The notes below the pieces were generated by a model. The model worked only from the letters and a program-made list of their open reading frames with translations, did not search any database and was not told the origin of the DNA. Shown here in pieces: positions 14,931-23,706 of a DNA stretch of 64,000 bases. Positions within the stretch are counted from its first letter, which is position 1. Each line of letters begins with the position of its first letter. Source of the stretch: Mucilaginibacter straminoryzae (GTDB taxonomy: Bacteria > Bacteroidota > Bacteroidia > Sphingobacteriales > Sphingobacteriaceae); the NCBI RefSeq assembly GCF_022953055.1, contig NZ_JALJEJ010000013.1:1-64000 (forward strand), given 5' to 3'. The position numbers were made by a program, and so were the translations under genes.

Positions 14931-17504
14931 TTATTCCTTTACCAGTTTTACGGCCCTGAATGAATTATCTGCCGCCTGCAAGATCTTCGCCTTCAGCTTA
15001 GGATTATAATCCGGATGTTTTTTCAGGAAATCCCTCACTACATCTACTGCGTATTGATCCTGGTAATTACCCCAGATGGCGTTCAGCCAATTTTGCGGGA
15101 AAAATATATCTCCTGTTTGTTGTATTTCTTCCAGCAGTTCCAGGCTTTTAGGTAAGTACTTTTCAGAAGTTTGCTGGCGCAGCGGATGGTGCAGGTAGCT
15201 TAGTGCGGCGGTTACCCAAGCTTCCTTAGCACGGTTTTTCTTATCCTGTAAACCGTTGAAAAAGGCGTCGCGCTCCGCTGTTTTTGATGAGAGTGCCGGC
15301 ATTAGAAACTCCAGGCGTTTCTTCCTGTCAGGATTGCTGATCCGTTGCATTTGCTCCGTCAACACATTGGTTACTGTATCGCTCCTGAGCGCTATCGAAA
15401 GTGCCAGACCTGTATAATCGTCTTCGTTTAATTTAACACCGGTAGGCGCCTGCTGCGTTTTCCAGATCTGGTACATGTTAGCCGATGCCTGTGGCGATAA
15501 ATAGACGTTTTGATAGGTACTGAAGAGAATCTTCTTGTTATTGGTGGCTGTTTGATTTTCCATTGCCTGCCAAAGTTTACTTTCTAATGCAGGGGATAGT
15601 TTTTCACGTGCGGATTTGGTGATAAACGTCCAGTACATATTGCTGATGTAACCGGTAAGCAGTCGAAGGTTGGTTTCTTCTTTTTCGTTCTGTAAACCCT
15701 CTGTAAATAAGGTGAGTAAATCATTGGGTTTGAAGTATCGTTCAGAAAGCATGTTCTCGTACATGGAAATGTAGAGCGATGCCCGCTGAAGCGGACTTTT
15801 TATAGTATATAGACTACCGGAAATATTTTTATCAACCGGGAAAACGCCATAGCCGATTCCATTGGTGTTGAATAGGATGAACAATGGCTTTGCTAAACCA
15901 ATAGCTTGTTTCAGTTCTGCTTTTTCAGTGGTCATATTTACGGTAATTTCCTTCACCTCACCGGGGTAAACTAGCGCGATGTTGAAGAATTGCGACCACA
16001 ATCTTTTCTCGCCATACTCAGGCTTTTGGCTGATGGTGAACCCACTGATCTTGTCGTTAGCATAATCGACGTCATAGTCAAAAACAGGCCTGCCCGGTTG
16101 GTTCACCCATACCTTGTTCCACTGGTACAGGTTTGCGGTAGTGTGTTTGCTTAAAATGGCAATCAGGTCAGGCCAGGTGGCATTGCCGTAGGCGTATTTC
16201 TTCAAATACTCCTGTATACCCTGCCTGAATTTTTCTTTTCCCATCAGTAGCTCCAGTTGCCGCATCATAATCGGTGCTTTGTGATAGATGATGTTACCAT
16301 ACATCGATCCGGCGTCTTTCAGGTTATCCAGTTGCTGGCGGATCGGATTTGCGCCTTCCGTACGATCGATACCATAAGCAGCAGGGTAGTGGTCTTGCAA
16401 AAATTTCAGCCCAAAAGTTTCCGGCCCCATTACTTTTTCGGTCACCTTGTCTGCCATAAAGTTGGCAAACACTTCTTTCATCCATACATCATTGAACCAG
16501 CGCATGGTCACCAGGTCGCCAAACCACATGTGCGCTGTCTCGTGCGAAATCAGGTTATTGCGGGAAATAAAGCGGTCTTTCGTGGCCGCATCATCCAAAA
16601 AGAGGGTAGAAGATTGGTACTGCACCTCACCCGGATGTTCCATACCGCCGAACTGAAAATCGGGGATGGCAACAAAGCCTATTTTTTGAAACGGGAACGG
16701 AATGCCCGTCCACTGTTCCAGGAAATTAATCGCATGCTCGTGTGCTATAAAAACAGAATCGACACTGAGCTTGATTTTCTTCTGATCTGTTTCGCGATAT
16801 AAAAATGCTGCTTTTCTTTTGCCAACATTTTGCGTTACCGCTTTAAATTGCCCGGCAGCGAAAGAAAATAGATAGGTACTTAATTTGTCTGATGGATTAA
16901 AGCGGATTGTTTTTTGATCCGCAACCTTTGACGAGTCCTTAACCGTTGCATTGGCCAGTACATTCCATTCATTGGGTACGGTGAGTGTAAGCGTAAAAAT
17001 GGCTTTCAGATCTGGCTGATCAAAACATGGGAAAACGGTGCGTGCTCTATCCGGGACGTTCAACTCGTACAGGTAATCGCTGTTGCGGTTAAGCGTTTGG
17101 TCGCCGGTAAGAAACTGAATGTCGATTTTGTTATTGCCCACATGCAGCAAGCGCTGGTCGATCAACAGGTGCTCGTTCCACATGTTCACATCAGCTCTTT
17201 TTCCGTTAACCCAAAGGCTGCTAATTCTTTCCGCAGGTTGCTTAAAGTCTATTTGTAATAGCTGGATATTTGATTTAATCGAGAAGGTAAGGCTCTCGCT
17301 TGCTTTTAATAGCGCTGTTTTGTCTGCCGGGATCAAAAAATTCAGGTCATATTTCACGTTGGTGATGACGGAATGCCGATATTCCGCCAGCTTCAAAGAA
17401 ACGCCCGTTTCCACCGGTAATGCCGATTTAACCTGGGCCAACACTGATTCTGCACTAATCGCTGTTATTAGTGATAATAGGTATGATATATACTTTTTGT
17501 TCAT
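14931..17504 (-). CDS. Exported M1-family (gluzincin) aminopeptidase
   Basis: This 857-aa zinc aminopeptidase starts at ATG 17504, which begins a clean signal peptide (NKKYISYLLSLITAISAESVLAQ); an in-frame start 29 codons upstream runs into the neighbouring gene. The exopeptidase motif appears as GGMEHPG (286-292) instead of GAMEN, and the zinc site HETAH (321-325) with Glu344 18 residues on (KEVFANF) is intact. The C-terminal half is the helical ERAP1-like region. It is probably periplasmic or outer-membrane facing and releases N-terminal residues from peptides. It is the last gene of the minus-strand 5-oxoprolinase operon, 11 bases after the transporter stop, so it may supply or trim peptides that yield pyroglutamate. 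That coupling is inferred from position. Confidence 0.9.
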   Translation of the reverse strand: MNKKYISYLLSLITAISAESVLAQVKSALPVETGVSLKLAEYRHSVITNVKYDLNFLIPADKTALLKASESLTFSIKSNIQLLQIDFKQPAERISSLWVNGKRADVNMWNEHLLIDQRLLHVGNNKIDIQFLTGDQTLNRNSDYLYELNVPDRARTVFPCFDQPDLKAIFTLTLTVPNEWNVLANATVKDSSKVADQKTIRFNPSDKLSTYLFSFAAGQFKAVTQNVGKRKAAFLYRETDQKKIKLSVDSVFIAHEHAINFLEQWTGIPFPFQKIGFVAIPDFQFGGMEHPGEVQYQSSTLFLDDAATKDRFISRNNLISHETAHMWFGDLVTMRWFNDVWMKEVFANFMADKVTEKVMGPETFGLKFLQDHYPAAYGIDRTEGANPIRQQLDNLKDAGSMYGNIIYHKAPIMMRQLELLMGKEKFRQGIQEYLKKYAYGNATWPDLIAILSKHTTANLYQWNKVWVNQPGRPVFDYDVDYANDKISGFTISQKPEYGEKRLWSQFFNIALVYPGEVKEITVNMTTEKAELKQAIGLAKPLFILFNTNGIGYGVFPVDKNISGSLYTIKSPLQRASLYISMYENMLSERYFKPNDLLTLFTEGLQNEKEETNLRLLTGYISNMYWTFITKSAREKLSPALESKLWQAMENQTATNNKKILFSTYQNVYLSPQASANMYQIWKTQQAPTGVKLNEDDYTGLALSIALRSDTVTNVLTEQMQRISNPDRKKRLEFLMPALSSKTAERDAFFNGLQDKKNRAKEAWVTAALSYLHHPLRQQTSEKYLPKSLELLEEIQQTGDIFFPQNWLNAIWGNYQDQYAVDVVRDFLKKHPDYNPKLKAKILQAADNSFRAVKLVKE

Positions 17505-17515
17505 GTAGATTTCAA

Positions 17516-18688
17516 TTAAAGGCTCCGTATGGCGCCATAGCTTAGCCACGTCATGATAATAACTACGGCAGCGCCTGATATTGTGAGCCACACCGGTTGG
17601 CGATAGTTATGCACGATTTTTTTCTTATAAGCAGCGAAAAGCATCGCTGCCAAAGATAAAGGCAGAATACAACCGTTGATCGCACCGACCGCGATGAGTG
17701 TTTTAACCGGTTTACCGATGATCAGGAAGATGACGGTAGCTACTGAAATAAAAGTGATGGTAATTGCACGGTGACGTTGTGTAATTACCGGGTGAAAGCT
17801 TTTGATAAAGGATATGGAGGTATAGGCAGAGCCAACAACCGAAGATATACCAGCCGACCACATCACAAGCCCAAAGATCTTATAGCCCACGTTTCCGGCA
17901 GCAAGTTTAAAAACAGATGCGGCGGGGTTGCTTTCGTCTAAATGGAATCCGGCCGCGACTACACCTAACGCTGCCATAAACAACAGAATACGCATTAAGG
18001 AGGCTATACCTATCGCCGTGATTGCCCCATTGTTTATTTCCTTCAGATTTTCAGGACCGGTCTGCCTGGCTTCTAACAACCGGTGTGCGCCTGCAAAGGT
18101 AATGTACCCGCCTACGGTGCCCCCTACGATGGTCAGTACAGCAGCAAAATCAAACTTCGCGGGGTTAACCGCCCGGATTACCGCTTCTGCCAATGGTGGT
18201 TTGCTGATCCAGGCAATGTAAAGAGCTAACGTGATTTTCAGTAAACCCATACATTTGGCGAACAGGTCCATCGCTTTACCCGCTTCGCGGTAAACAAAAA
18301 TACCGATTGCCATTAACGCGCAGATGACGGCGCCTTGTGCGGTATCAATACCGAATAACACATTTAACCCCAACGCAGCACCGGCAATATTGCCGATATT
18401 AAATGCCAGTCCGCCAAGGAAAACCAGGGTAGAAAGCAAATAGCCCATTCCAGGAATGACGTCGTTTGCAATATCCTGGGCTGGCTTATCCGCAACGGCA
18501 ATTACACGCCAGATGTTCAGCTGTGCAATCGCATCCATTATGATCGAAAGCAGGATGGCAAACCCAAAACTTGCACCAAGTTTAGCAGTAAACGCCGCTG
18601 TCTGAGTTAAAAAGCCCGGTCCGATAGCCGAAGAAGCCATCAGGAAGGCCGCACCAAGCAGTACGCTCCAATCGAACTTTTTCTTCAT
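17516..18688 (-). CDS. NRAMP-like transporter of the 5-oxoprolinase operon (YcsG-like)
   Basis: This 390-aa integral membrane protein has about 11 predicted helices of the NRAMP/LeuT fold. The canonical metal-binding motifs are altered: the first-helix DPGN reads IGPG (SSAIGPGFLTQTA, about residues 20-32), and the sixth-helix MPH region reads FAGAH. It should therefore not be assumed to carry Mn or Fe. Its gene overlaps the pxpA stop by ATGA, and the same family (YcsG) sits beside ycsF/kipI/kipA in Bacillus subtilis. A role in uptake of 5-oxoproline or a related substrate is a reasonable inference from that conserved context, not shown. The M1 peptidase follows 11 bases later. Confidence 0.8.
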   Translation of the reverse strand: MKKKFDWSVLLGAAFLMASSAIGPGFLTQTAAFTAKLGASFGFAILLSIIMDAIAQLNIWRVIAVADKPAQDIANDVIPGMGYLLSTLVFLGGLAFNIGNIAGAALGLNVLFGIDTAQGAVICALMAIGIFVYREAGKAMDLFAKCMGLLKITLALYIAWISKPPLAEAVIRAVNPAKFDFAAVLTIVGGTVGGYITFAGAHRLLEARQTGPENLKEINNGAITAIGIASLMRILLFMAALGVVAAGFHLDESNPAASVFKLAAGNVGYKIFGLVMWSAGISSVVGSAYTSISFIKSFHPVITQRHRAITITFISVATVIFLIIGKPVKTLIAVGAINGCILPLSLAAMLFAAYKKKIVHNYRQPVWLTISGAAVVIIMTWLSYGAIRSL

Positions 18689-19446
18689 TGAACCGGTGCT
18701 TTTATAGAGATATGCTCTGCCTTGATTTTCTCCGAGATCATTTTGGCAAATTCAACCGCATGTGCGCCATCGCCGTGCAAGCAAAGTGTTTCTGCCTGCA
18801 GCGGTACGGTTTTCTGATTTACAGAAATCACCTGTTGTTCGCGGATCATCATCAAAACCTGCTTTACAGATGCTGGGGTATCGGTGATCATGGCGTTCGG
18901 TTGTGTGCGCGGTGTTAAAGAGCCATCGTCCTGGTAGGTACGGTCGGCAAAAACTTCAGACGCTGTTTTCAGGCCTATCTGTTTAGCTGCAGTGATCATG
19001 GCGCTGTTTGCAAGGCCGTATAAGATCAGGGTCGGGTCGAAATCGTGCACTGCCTCAACAATTGCCTTCGCTAACGCAGCGTCTTTGGCCGCCATGTTAT
19101 ATAATGCGCCATGTGCTTTTACATGATATAGCTTGCCATGCGCCGCCTTAACAAAAGCGTGAAGCGCACCAATCTGATAAAGTGTCATCTGGTATGCTTC
19201 GCGGGCAGAGATTTTCATTTCGCGCCTGCCGAACCCCTGCAAATCGGGCAAGCCCGGATGCGCACCTATGGCTACGCCTTTTTTAATGGCGATAGCCACT
19301 GTTTGCTGCATCACGTCAGGGTCGCCGGCATGGTATCCACATGCTATATTAGCTGATGTGATATAATCCATTAAAATCTCGTCGTTCGGCATAGGGTAAT
19401 TGCCAAAAGCTTCACCCATATCGCAGTTCAGGTCAATCGTTTGCAT
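18685..19446 (-). CDS. pxpA: 5-oxoprolinase subunit PxpA (LamB/YcsF family)
   Basis: This is a 253-aa subunit of the ATP-dependent prokaryotic 5-oxoprolinase, which opens pyroglutamate to glutamate. Family landmarks are DLNCDMGEAFG at the start, ITSANIACGYHAGDP, VKAHGALYN and LCLHGDGAHAVEFA near the end. The ATG at 19446 is chosen over a TTG seven codons upstream because it matches the family start and lies one base after the pxpC stop, a typical coupled arrangement. The stop overlaps the NRAMP-like gene start (ATGA). PxpA alone is inactive and needs PxpB and PxpC, both present upstream. Confidence 0.95.
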   Translation of the reverse strand: MQTIDLNCDMGEAFGNYPMPNDEILMDYITSANIACGYHAGDPDVMQQTVAIAIKKGVAIGAHPGLPDLQGFGRREMKISAREAYQMTLYQIGALHAFVKAAHGKLYHVKAHGALYNMAAKDAALAKAIVEAVHDFDPTLILYGLANSAMITAAKQIGLKTASEVFADRTYQDDGSLTPRTQPNAMITDTPASVKQVLMMIREQQVISVNQKTVPLQAETLCLHGDGAHAVEFAKMISEKIKAEHISIKAPVQ

Positions 19447-19447
19447 A

Positions 19448-20437
19448 TTATCTAAATTTGGCCGCAATGGCCTGGCCTATCATTTCTATGTTGTTTTCCT
19501 GTTCAAAATAAAGTGTTTCAGCGTCATGAAAACTTATCTCTTCAAATTTAATTGCATCACCCGGTTTTAGTTGTCCGCATAAGGGTAAATCTGCCGCAGC
19601 TATCTGCGCAATCCTTGGGTAACCACCTGTAGTTTGGGCATCGGCCATTAACAATACAAGGCTACCATCATTAACTACCTGTATTGTTCCGGGTGTTACT
19701 GCGGTGGAAAGCAGCTCTTGTTGATGCCGCCTTTTCATCTGTATCCCGTCCAGGAAGCAGCCCATCCGGTTGCTCCGGTTGTTGATGTTATATGCGGTCG
19801 ACAGCAAAGTTGCGATAGATTGGCCCTCAAACCAGCCAAATTCATGGCCGGGCATTATGCGTATGGTATAATTATCCAGTGTGCGGAAGGGTACGCCTGC
19901 ATGCCAGGAGGAGTAATTAATATGGTCTGTTTTAAGTGATAAAAATATTTTTTCGGCAAGCGGGGTAAGGTTCTGACTGCTCTCCAAAATATCCTGTTTT
20001 TGTAAAGACCTACCCTTATGCCCCCCGAAGCCGGCTATGGTATAAGTACTTCTGCTTCCAAGCACTAATGGAAGGTCCCATCCGCCGGCTATGGCTAAAT
20101 AAGTTCGAAAGCCATTCCGGGAGTTGGTAAAGGTAATATTGCTTCCCACGGGGACAAATAGAGGTCTGTTCGGCGGTAATTGTTGTTCATTCACTTCGAG
20201 TATAGCACCACCGCCTGTGTATGCAATCAGTAGATCGGTTTCTGCGATGAATGATGCGCCGCTGGCTGTAAATTCAATTACGGCATCGTTATCCGGATTA
20301 CCTATACACTTATTGGCAAGCCTGGCCGAATAGGTATCCATCGCGCCGGATACAGGTACCGCCTGTGCAAGATAGGCCCATCGGCCAAGGTCCTGGATGG
20401 TGGTTAAAAGTCCGGGTTTAACGATACGGATTTTCAT
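19448..20437 (-). CDS. pxpC: 5-oxoprolinase subunit PxpC (KipA/biotin-dependent carboxyltransferase family)
   Basis: This is a 329-aa cytoplasmic subunit of 5-oxoprolinase. The start KIRIVKPGLLTTIQDLGRWAY and the segments VPVSGAMD, AYTGGGAILEVN, YLAIAGGWDLP, RMGCFLDG and GGYPRIAQIAAADLPLCGQLKPGD are characteristic of the KipA family. The gene starts inside the 3' end of pxpB (20-base overlap) and ends one base before pxpA, so translation of the three subunits is coupled. Older databases call these allophanate hydrolase subunit 2 or Kip antagonist; the complete pxpBCA set argues for 5-oxoprolinase. Confidence 0.95.
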   Translation of the reverse strand: MKIRIVKPGLLTTIQDLGRWAYLAQAVPVSGAMDTYSARLANKCIGNPDNDAVIEFTASGASFIAETDLLIAYTGGGAILEVNEQQLPPNRPLFVPVGSNITFTNSRNGFRTYLAIAGGWDLPLVLGSRSTYTIAGFGGHKGRSLQKQDILESSQNLTPLAEKIFLSLKTDHINYSSWHAGVPFRTLDNYTIRIMPGHEFGWFEGQSIATLLSTAYNINNRSNRMGCFLDGIQMKRRHQQELLSTAVTPGTIQVVNDGSLVLLMADAQTTGGYPRIAQIAAADLPLCGQLKPGDAIKFEEISFHDAETLYFEQENNIEMIGQAIAAKFR

Positions 20438-21155
20438 GCAGGTATTCGTTAAACTCGGTTAAACTGATGGATTTGAATATGACTTCATCACCTGCTTTAA
20501 GCAAGGCAGGCGCTTCAGCAAGCGGATTGAAAAGTTGTACGGGTGTACGGCCGATCAACTGCCAGCCGCCGGGCGTGGTTAACGGGTATACGCCTGTTTG
20601 TTCACCGGCAATCCCTACGGAGCCCGCTGGAATCACAGTCCTTGGTTTTGACAGGCGTGGTGTGGCAATGCGTTTATCCATTCCGCCTAAATAAGCAAAT
20701 CCCGGCACAAAGCCTATCATGTAAACTTTGTATGTAACGGATGAATGTAAATGAACGACTTCGCCTGGCTTAAGGTTGTTATGTTCCGCAACGAAGTTCA
20801 GGTCTGGTGCATAATCGCCCTCATAACACACCGGTATGGTGATGCGTCTGGAATTTACTTCGACGCCATTGTTAGAAGATGCACCCAGGCCGTCTATATA
20901 AGTTTTAATTTTTTCAGCACATGTTTCACCTTTCAGGGAATGTAAAGCTTTTACCGTACCCGGTTCATAAAACAGGGTGAGCGTGGCGTATGCCGGTACG
21001 GTTGAAAGTAGACCAGGGAGCGGCTGTTGTTCAATTAATTTGTTTAGTAAAGCAATATCTCTTAGGTTCTGTTCAGATATGGTTTGCCCGAACGCTATCG
21101 AAACAGCCTTTTCACTTAAGGGATATATGCGCAGATAATTAGGGGATGGCTGCAT
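20418..21155 (-). CDS. pxpB: 5-oxoprolinase subunit PxpB (KipI family)
   Basis: This is a 245-aa first gene of the 5-oxoprolinase operon. KipI-family landmarks are the N-terminal YPLSEKAVSIAFG and the C-terminal half with IGFVPGFAYLGGMD, KPRTVIPAGSVGIAG and GVYPLTTPGGWQLIGRTP. With PxpC it forms the part of the enzyme that is paralogous to urea amidolyase domains. The ATG at 21155 opens the operon. A perfect 8-bp inverted repeat lies immediately upstream and brackets a near-consensus -7 element, so operon control by a dimeric regulator is plausible. Unlike the Bacillus operon, no kipR-like regulator gene lies in the cluster. Confidence 0.95.
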   Translation of the reverse strand: MQPSPNYLRIYPLSEKAVSIAFGQTISEQNLRDIALLNKLIEQQPLPGLLSTVPAYATLTLFYEPGTVKALHSLKGETCAEKIKTYIDGLGASSNNGVEVNSRRITIPVCYEGDYAPDLNFVAEHNNLKPGEVVHLHSSVTYKVYMIGFVPGFAYLGGMDKRIATPRLSKPRTVIPAGSVGIAGEQTGVYPLTTPGGWQLIGRTPVQLFNPLAEAPALLKAGDEVIFKSISLTEFNEYLHENPYR

Positions 21156-21159
21156 CTTA

Positions 21160-21188
21160 TAGCTGCTTAAGTTACAAATTAGCAGCTA
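21160..21188. promoter_or_regulatory. Perfect inverted repeat upstream of pxpB, candidate operator
   Basis: TAGCTGCT (21160-21167) and AGCAGCTA (21181-21188) are separated by 13 bases. The spacer, read on the minus strand, contains TAATTTG, one base short of the -7 consensus. The site lies 5-33 bases before the pxpB ATG, where a repressor would block transcription. Confidence 0.45.
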
Positions 21189-21444
21189 ACCCCAGTAATA
21201 TTTTTGCAGTTTGCTTCGTAATCAAATTAACAGACCTGTTTTTATTAGAAGAAATAAGAAAATAAGCCAGCGCTGTTGGTGAATTCAAGCATGTTCAAGG
21301 GCGGATAATCGAATACTTTTCAGTATTTACTCGCTGATAGTTATGAATTATTACTCTTTTTGAGAATATGTTTAACAAAAATTTAAAACAATAGTGTTTG
21401 ACATGATGTTTAAGCGAGGTATATTGCGCCAAAGTTTATCACAA
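21189..21444. other. Intergenic region between the pxp operon and the exopolysaccharide operon
   Basis: This AT-rich stretch separates two divergent operons. I see no reading frame, RNA gene or terminator in it. It presumably holds upstream regulatory sequence for both. Confidence 0.4.
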
Positions 21445-21452
21445 TAGCTTTG
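21445..21452 (+). promoter_or_regulatory. -33/-7 promoter of the exopolysaccharide operon (TAGCTTTG)
   Basis: A perfect TAnnTTTG box is preceded by TTG (21424-21426) at 18 bases, close to the Bacteroidota -33/-7 spacing. The predicted transcript begins near 21456, leaving an unusually long leader of about 140 bases. Confidence 0.55.
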
Positions 21453-21486
21453 CGCCTATGATCCGTTTTTATAAATCTTATAGTAT

Positions 21487-21532
21487 AATTTGCTTCAAGG
21501 ATAAATGTATTACTTTAGAAGTAAAGCAAATT
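21487..21532 (+). promoter_or_regulatory. Structured 5' leader of the exopolysaccharide operon
   Basis: AATTTGCTT (21487-21495) and AAGCAAATT (21524-21532) can form a perfect 9-bp stem, which competes with a smaller hairpin TTACTT-TAG-AAGTAA (21510-21524). The two share a base, so they are alternative or stacked folds. No U-run follows the hairpin immediately. Confidence 0.35.
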
Positions 21533-21595
21533 GTTAATATATTATTACTAATATTGTAAGTGTAATACAGTTTTTGTGCATTTTTTTTCTTTCCT

Positions 21596-23545
21596 ATGTT
21601 TCAATCTATAAATATCGTTCCACGCTGGATTATATTTTGTCTTGATTTAGTGATATGCATTTTCTCTCTCGGGCTTGCTTACTTTATCCGGTACAATTTT
21701 GATATTTATAACATAGACTTTGTAGCTTTTAGCAGAAACATCCTGATTTTTACTTCAATTAATATTGTCGTTTTTGCCGGTTTCAGAACTTACGCTGGCA
21801 TTATCCGCTATACCAGTTTTCAGGATGCTCACCGTATCATCTTATCTATCGGTGTAAGTAACCTGGTATTTTTCTTCACCAATCTTGTTATCACCACGTT
21901 TCGTCAGAAACCTGCTATTTCTAACGAAGTGCTTGTTATTAATGGCCTTTGTTGCTTTGTAATGCTGGTGAGCTACCGGGTGATGGTTAAATATTTCTTC
22001 CTGTATATCAAAAACTTAAACCTGGATAAAAGGCACGTGGTGATATACGGTGCCGGCGACATCGGTATGGCTGCGAAACGTACGCTTGATCACGATGTAG
22101 CCGTTAATATGACCGTAATTGGCTTTCTGGAAGATGATGTTCGCAAAGCAGGGAAAATTATTGAAGGGGTAAAGATTTTCCCGGTAGCTAATTTAGAAAA
22201 GAGCATTATTGCCCTTGAGCGGGTAGATGATCTGATTATCGCTGTTAATAATCTTAGCCCCGAACGGAAAAACAAAATTGTAGACATTTGCCTGAAGCAC
22301 AACATCAGGGTGTTAACGCTTCCGCCGGTTTCTACCTGGATTAACGGTCATATCAACACCAAACAGATTCAACAAATTAAGATCGAAGACTTGCTGGAAC
22401 GCGAGCCTATCGAAATTCATAATGAAGTTATTTCAGGCCAAATAAAGAACAAACGCATCGTGGTAACGGGTGCTGCCGGATCAATTGGTAGTGAGATCGT
22501 GCGTCAGCTTATTCCGCTTGAACCGCAGATGATCATTCTGGTTGACCAGGCAGAAACGCCTTTGCACGAACTTACCCTTGAACTGAACGAATGCTGTGCC
22601 GAGCAGATCTCTCATCCGTTTATTGGCGATGTACGCGATAAGAATAGGATGGAAGTGATGTTTAAGACATTTCAGCCCCATTATATCTATCATGCTGCTG
22701 CTTACAAGCACGTACCAATGATGGAGAATAATCCGGCAGAAGCAATCCGAACCAACGTTTTAGGTACAAAAACACTGGCTAATTTAGCGGTACAATATGG
22801 CGTGCAAAGCTTCATCATGGTATCTACCGATAAAGCGGTAAACCCAACCAATGTAATGGGAGCTTCAAAGCGCATTGCCGAAATTTATGTTCAGTCGCTT
22901 TATCATTCCTTTCAGAAAAATGATATTGTGTATCAGAATGGCTTAAGCCATCTGAACAAAAGCAGGCATCCCGAGCCGACGAAGTTCATCACTACCCGTT
23001 TTGGTAACGTTTTGGGTTCGAACGGTTCTGTTATTCCAAGATTTAAGGCACAAATTGAAAAAGGTGGTCCGGTAACCGTTACCCATCCGGAGATTACCCG
23101 TTATTTCATGACCATCCCCGAGGCCTGTAGATTAGTGCTGGAGGCGGCATCAATGGGCAAGGGCGGCGAGATTTTCATTTTTGATATGGGCCGTTCGGTT
23201 AAGATAGTCGAGCTGGCTAAGAAAATGATCCGGTTGTCGGGCTTTATTCCTAACCAGGATATCGCCATCGAGTTTACCGGTTTAAGACCTGGTGAAAAGC
23301 TTTACGAAGAGCTGTTGAACAACAACGAAAATACCATTGCTACGCATCACCATAAAATCATGGTGGCTAAAGTGCGCGAATATGACTTTGAAAGTGTGGT
23401 AAAACACGTTGACGAGCTGATCCAATTATGCGGTGCCAACAACAGTACTAAGGTGGTATTGAAAATGAAGGAGATTGTGCCTGAATTTAAAAGCAATAAC
23501 TCGGTGTTTGAAGCATTGGACGTAGAAGAAGAGGTAAACTCCTGA
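21596..23545 (+). CDS. Membrane-bound UDP-sugar C4,C6-dehydratase (WbpM/PglF/CapD family)
   Basis: This is a 649-aa protein: four predicted membrane helices (about 10-120), a first Rossmann-like region (about 140-260) and a catalytic SDR domain (about 285-600). The SDR glycine motif is VTGAAGSIGSE. The catalytic stretch STDKAVNPTNVMGASKR has Met instead of Tyr in the YxxxK position, as in the large WbpM-type dehydratases. Substrate-loop motifs GLRPGEKLYEELL and TRFGNVLGSNGSVIPRF are intact. The family converts UDP-GlcNAc to the 4-keto-6-deoxy sugar, the first step to bacillosamine- or fucosamine-type sugars. It is the first gene of the exopolysaccharide locus, behind a structured leader. Confidence 0.92.
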   Translation: MFQSINIVPRWIIFCLDLVICIFSLGLAYFIRYNFDIYNIDFVAFSRNILIFTSINIVVFAGFRTYAGIIRYTSFQDAHRIILSIGVSNLVFFFTNLVITTFRQKPAISNEVLVINGLCCFVMLVSYRVMVKYFFLYIKNLNLDKRHVVIYGAGDIGMAAKRTLDHDVAVNMTVIGFLEDDVRKAGKIIEGVKIFPVANLEKSIIALERVDDLIIAVNNLSPERKNKIVDICLKHNIRVLTLPPVSTWINGHINTKQIQQIKIEDLLEREPIEIHNEVISGQIKNKRIVVTGAAGSIGSEIVRQLIPLEPQMIILVDQAETPLHELTLELNECCAEQISHPFIGDVRDKNRMEVMFKTFQPHYIYHAAAYKHVPMMENNPAEAIRTNVLGTKTLANLAVQYGVQSFIMVSTDKAVNPTNVMGASKRIAEIYVQSLYHSFQKNDIVYQNGLSHLNKSRHPEPTKFITTRFGNVLGSNGSVIPRFKAQIEKGGPVTVTHPEITRYFMTIPEACRLVLEAASMGKGGEIFIFDMGRSVKIVELAKKMIRLSGFIPNQDIAIEFTGLRPGEKLYEELLNNNENTIATHHHKIMVAKVREYDFESVVKHVDELIQLCGANNSTKVVLKMKEIVPEFKSNNSVFEALDVEEEVNS

Positions 23546-23706
23546 TTATCTCAAAGGATAAATTTTTTACCCGCAGCAGAACAAATTTCCTTTTTTACTC
23601 GTAAAGGTAAACGGTTGGCGTGGTTAAATTTGGGTTTTGGAATGTTTTAGCTAATTTTAAGACGTTTAAACCTCCGACAGCTATTTTGATAATTACCAGC
23701 TTATTG

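Noticed and set aside
16257..16802. 181-aa plus-strand frame inside the M1 aminopeptidase gene
   Set aside because: It lies antisense to the HExxH region of a well-supported gene, has no signal, motif or promoter, and is a shadow of the peptidase codon pattern.
17504..17591. N-terminal extension of the M1 peptidase from an upstream start
   Set aside because: It would put about 29 residues before a clean signal peptide and overlap the transporter gene; the ATG at 17504 is simpler.
23625..23632. TAAATTTG as a promoter for the TolC-like gene
   Set aside because: It matches the -7 consensus, but no -33 element is at the right distance and the gene is most simply part of the upstream operon; the evidence is too weak to list.
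23620..23706. Longer start of the TolC-like protein
   Set aside because: It would bury the signal peptide 29 residues inside the protein.
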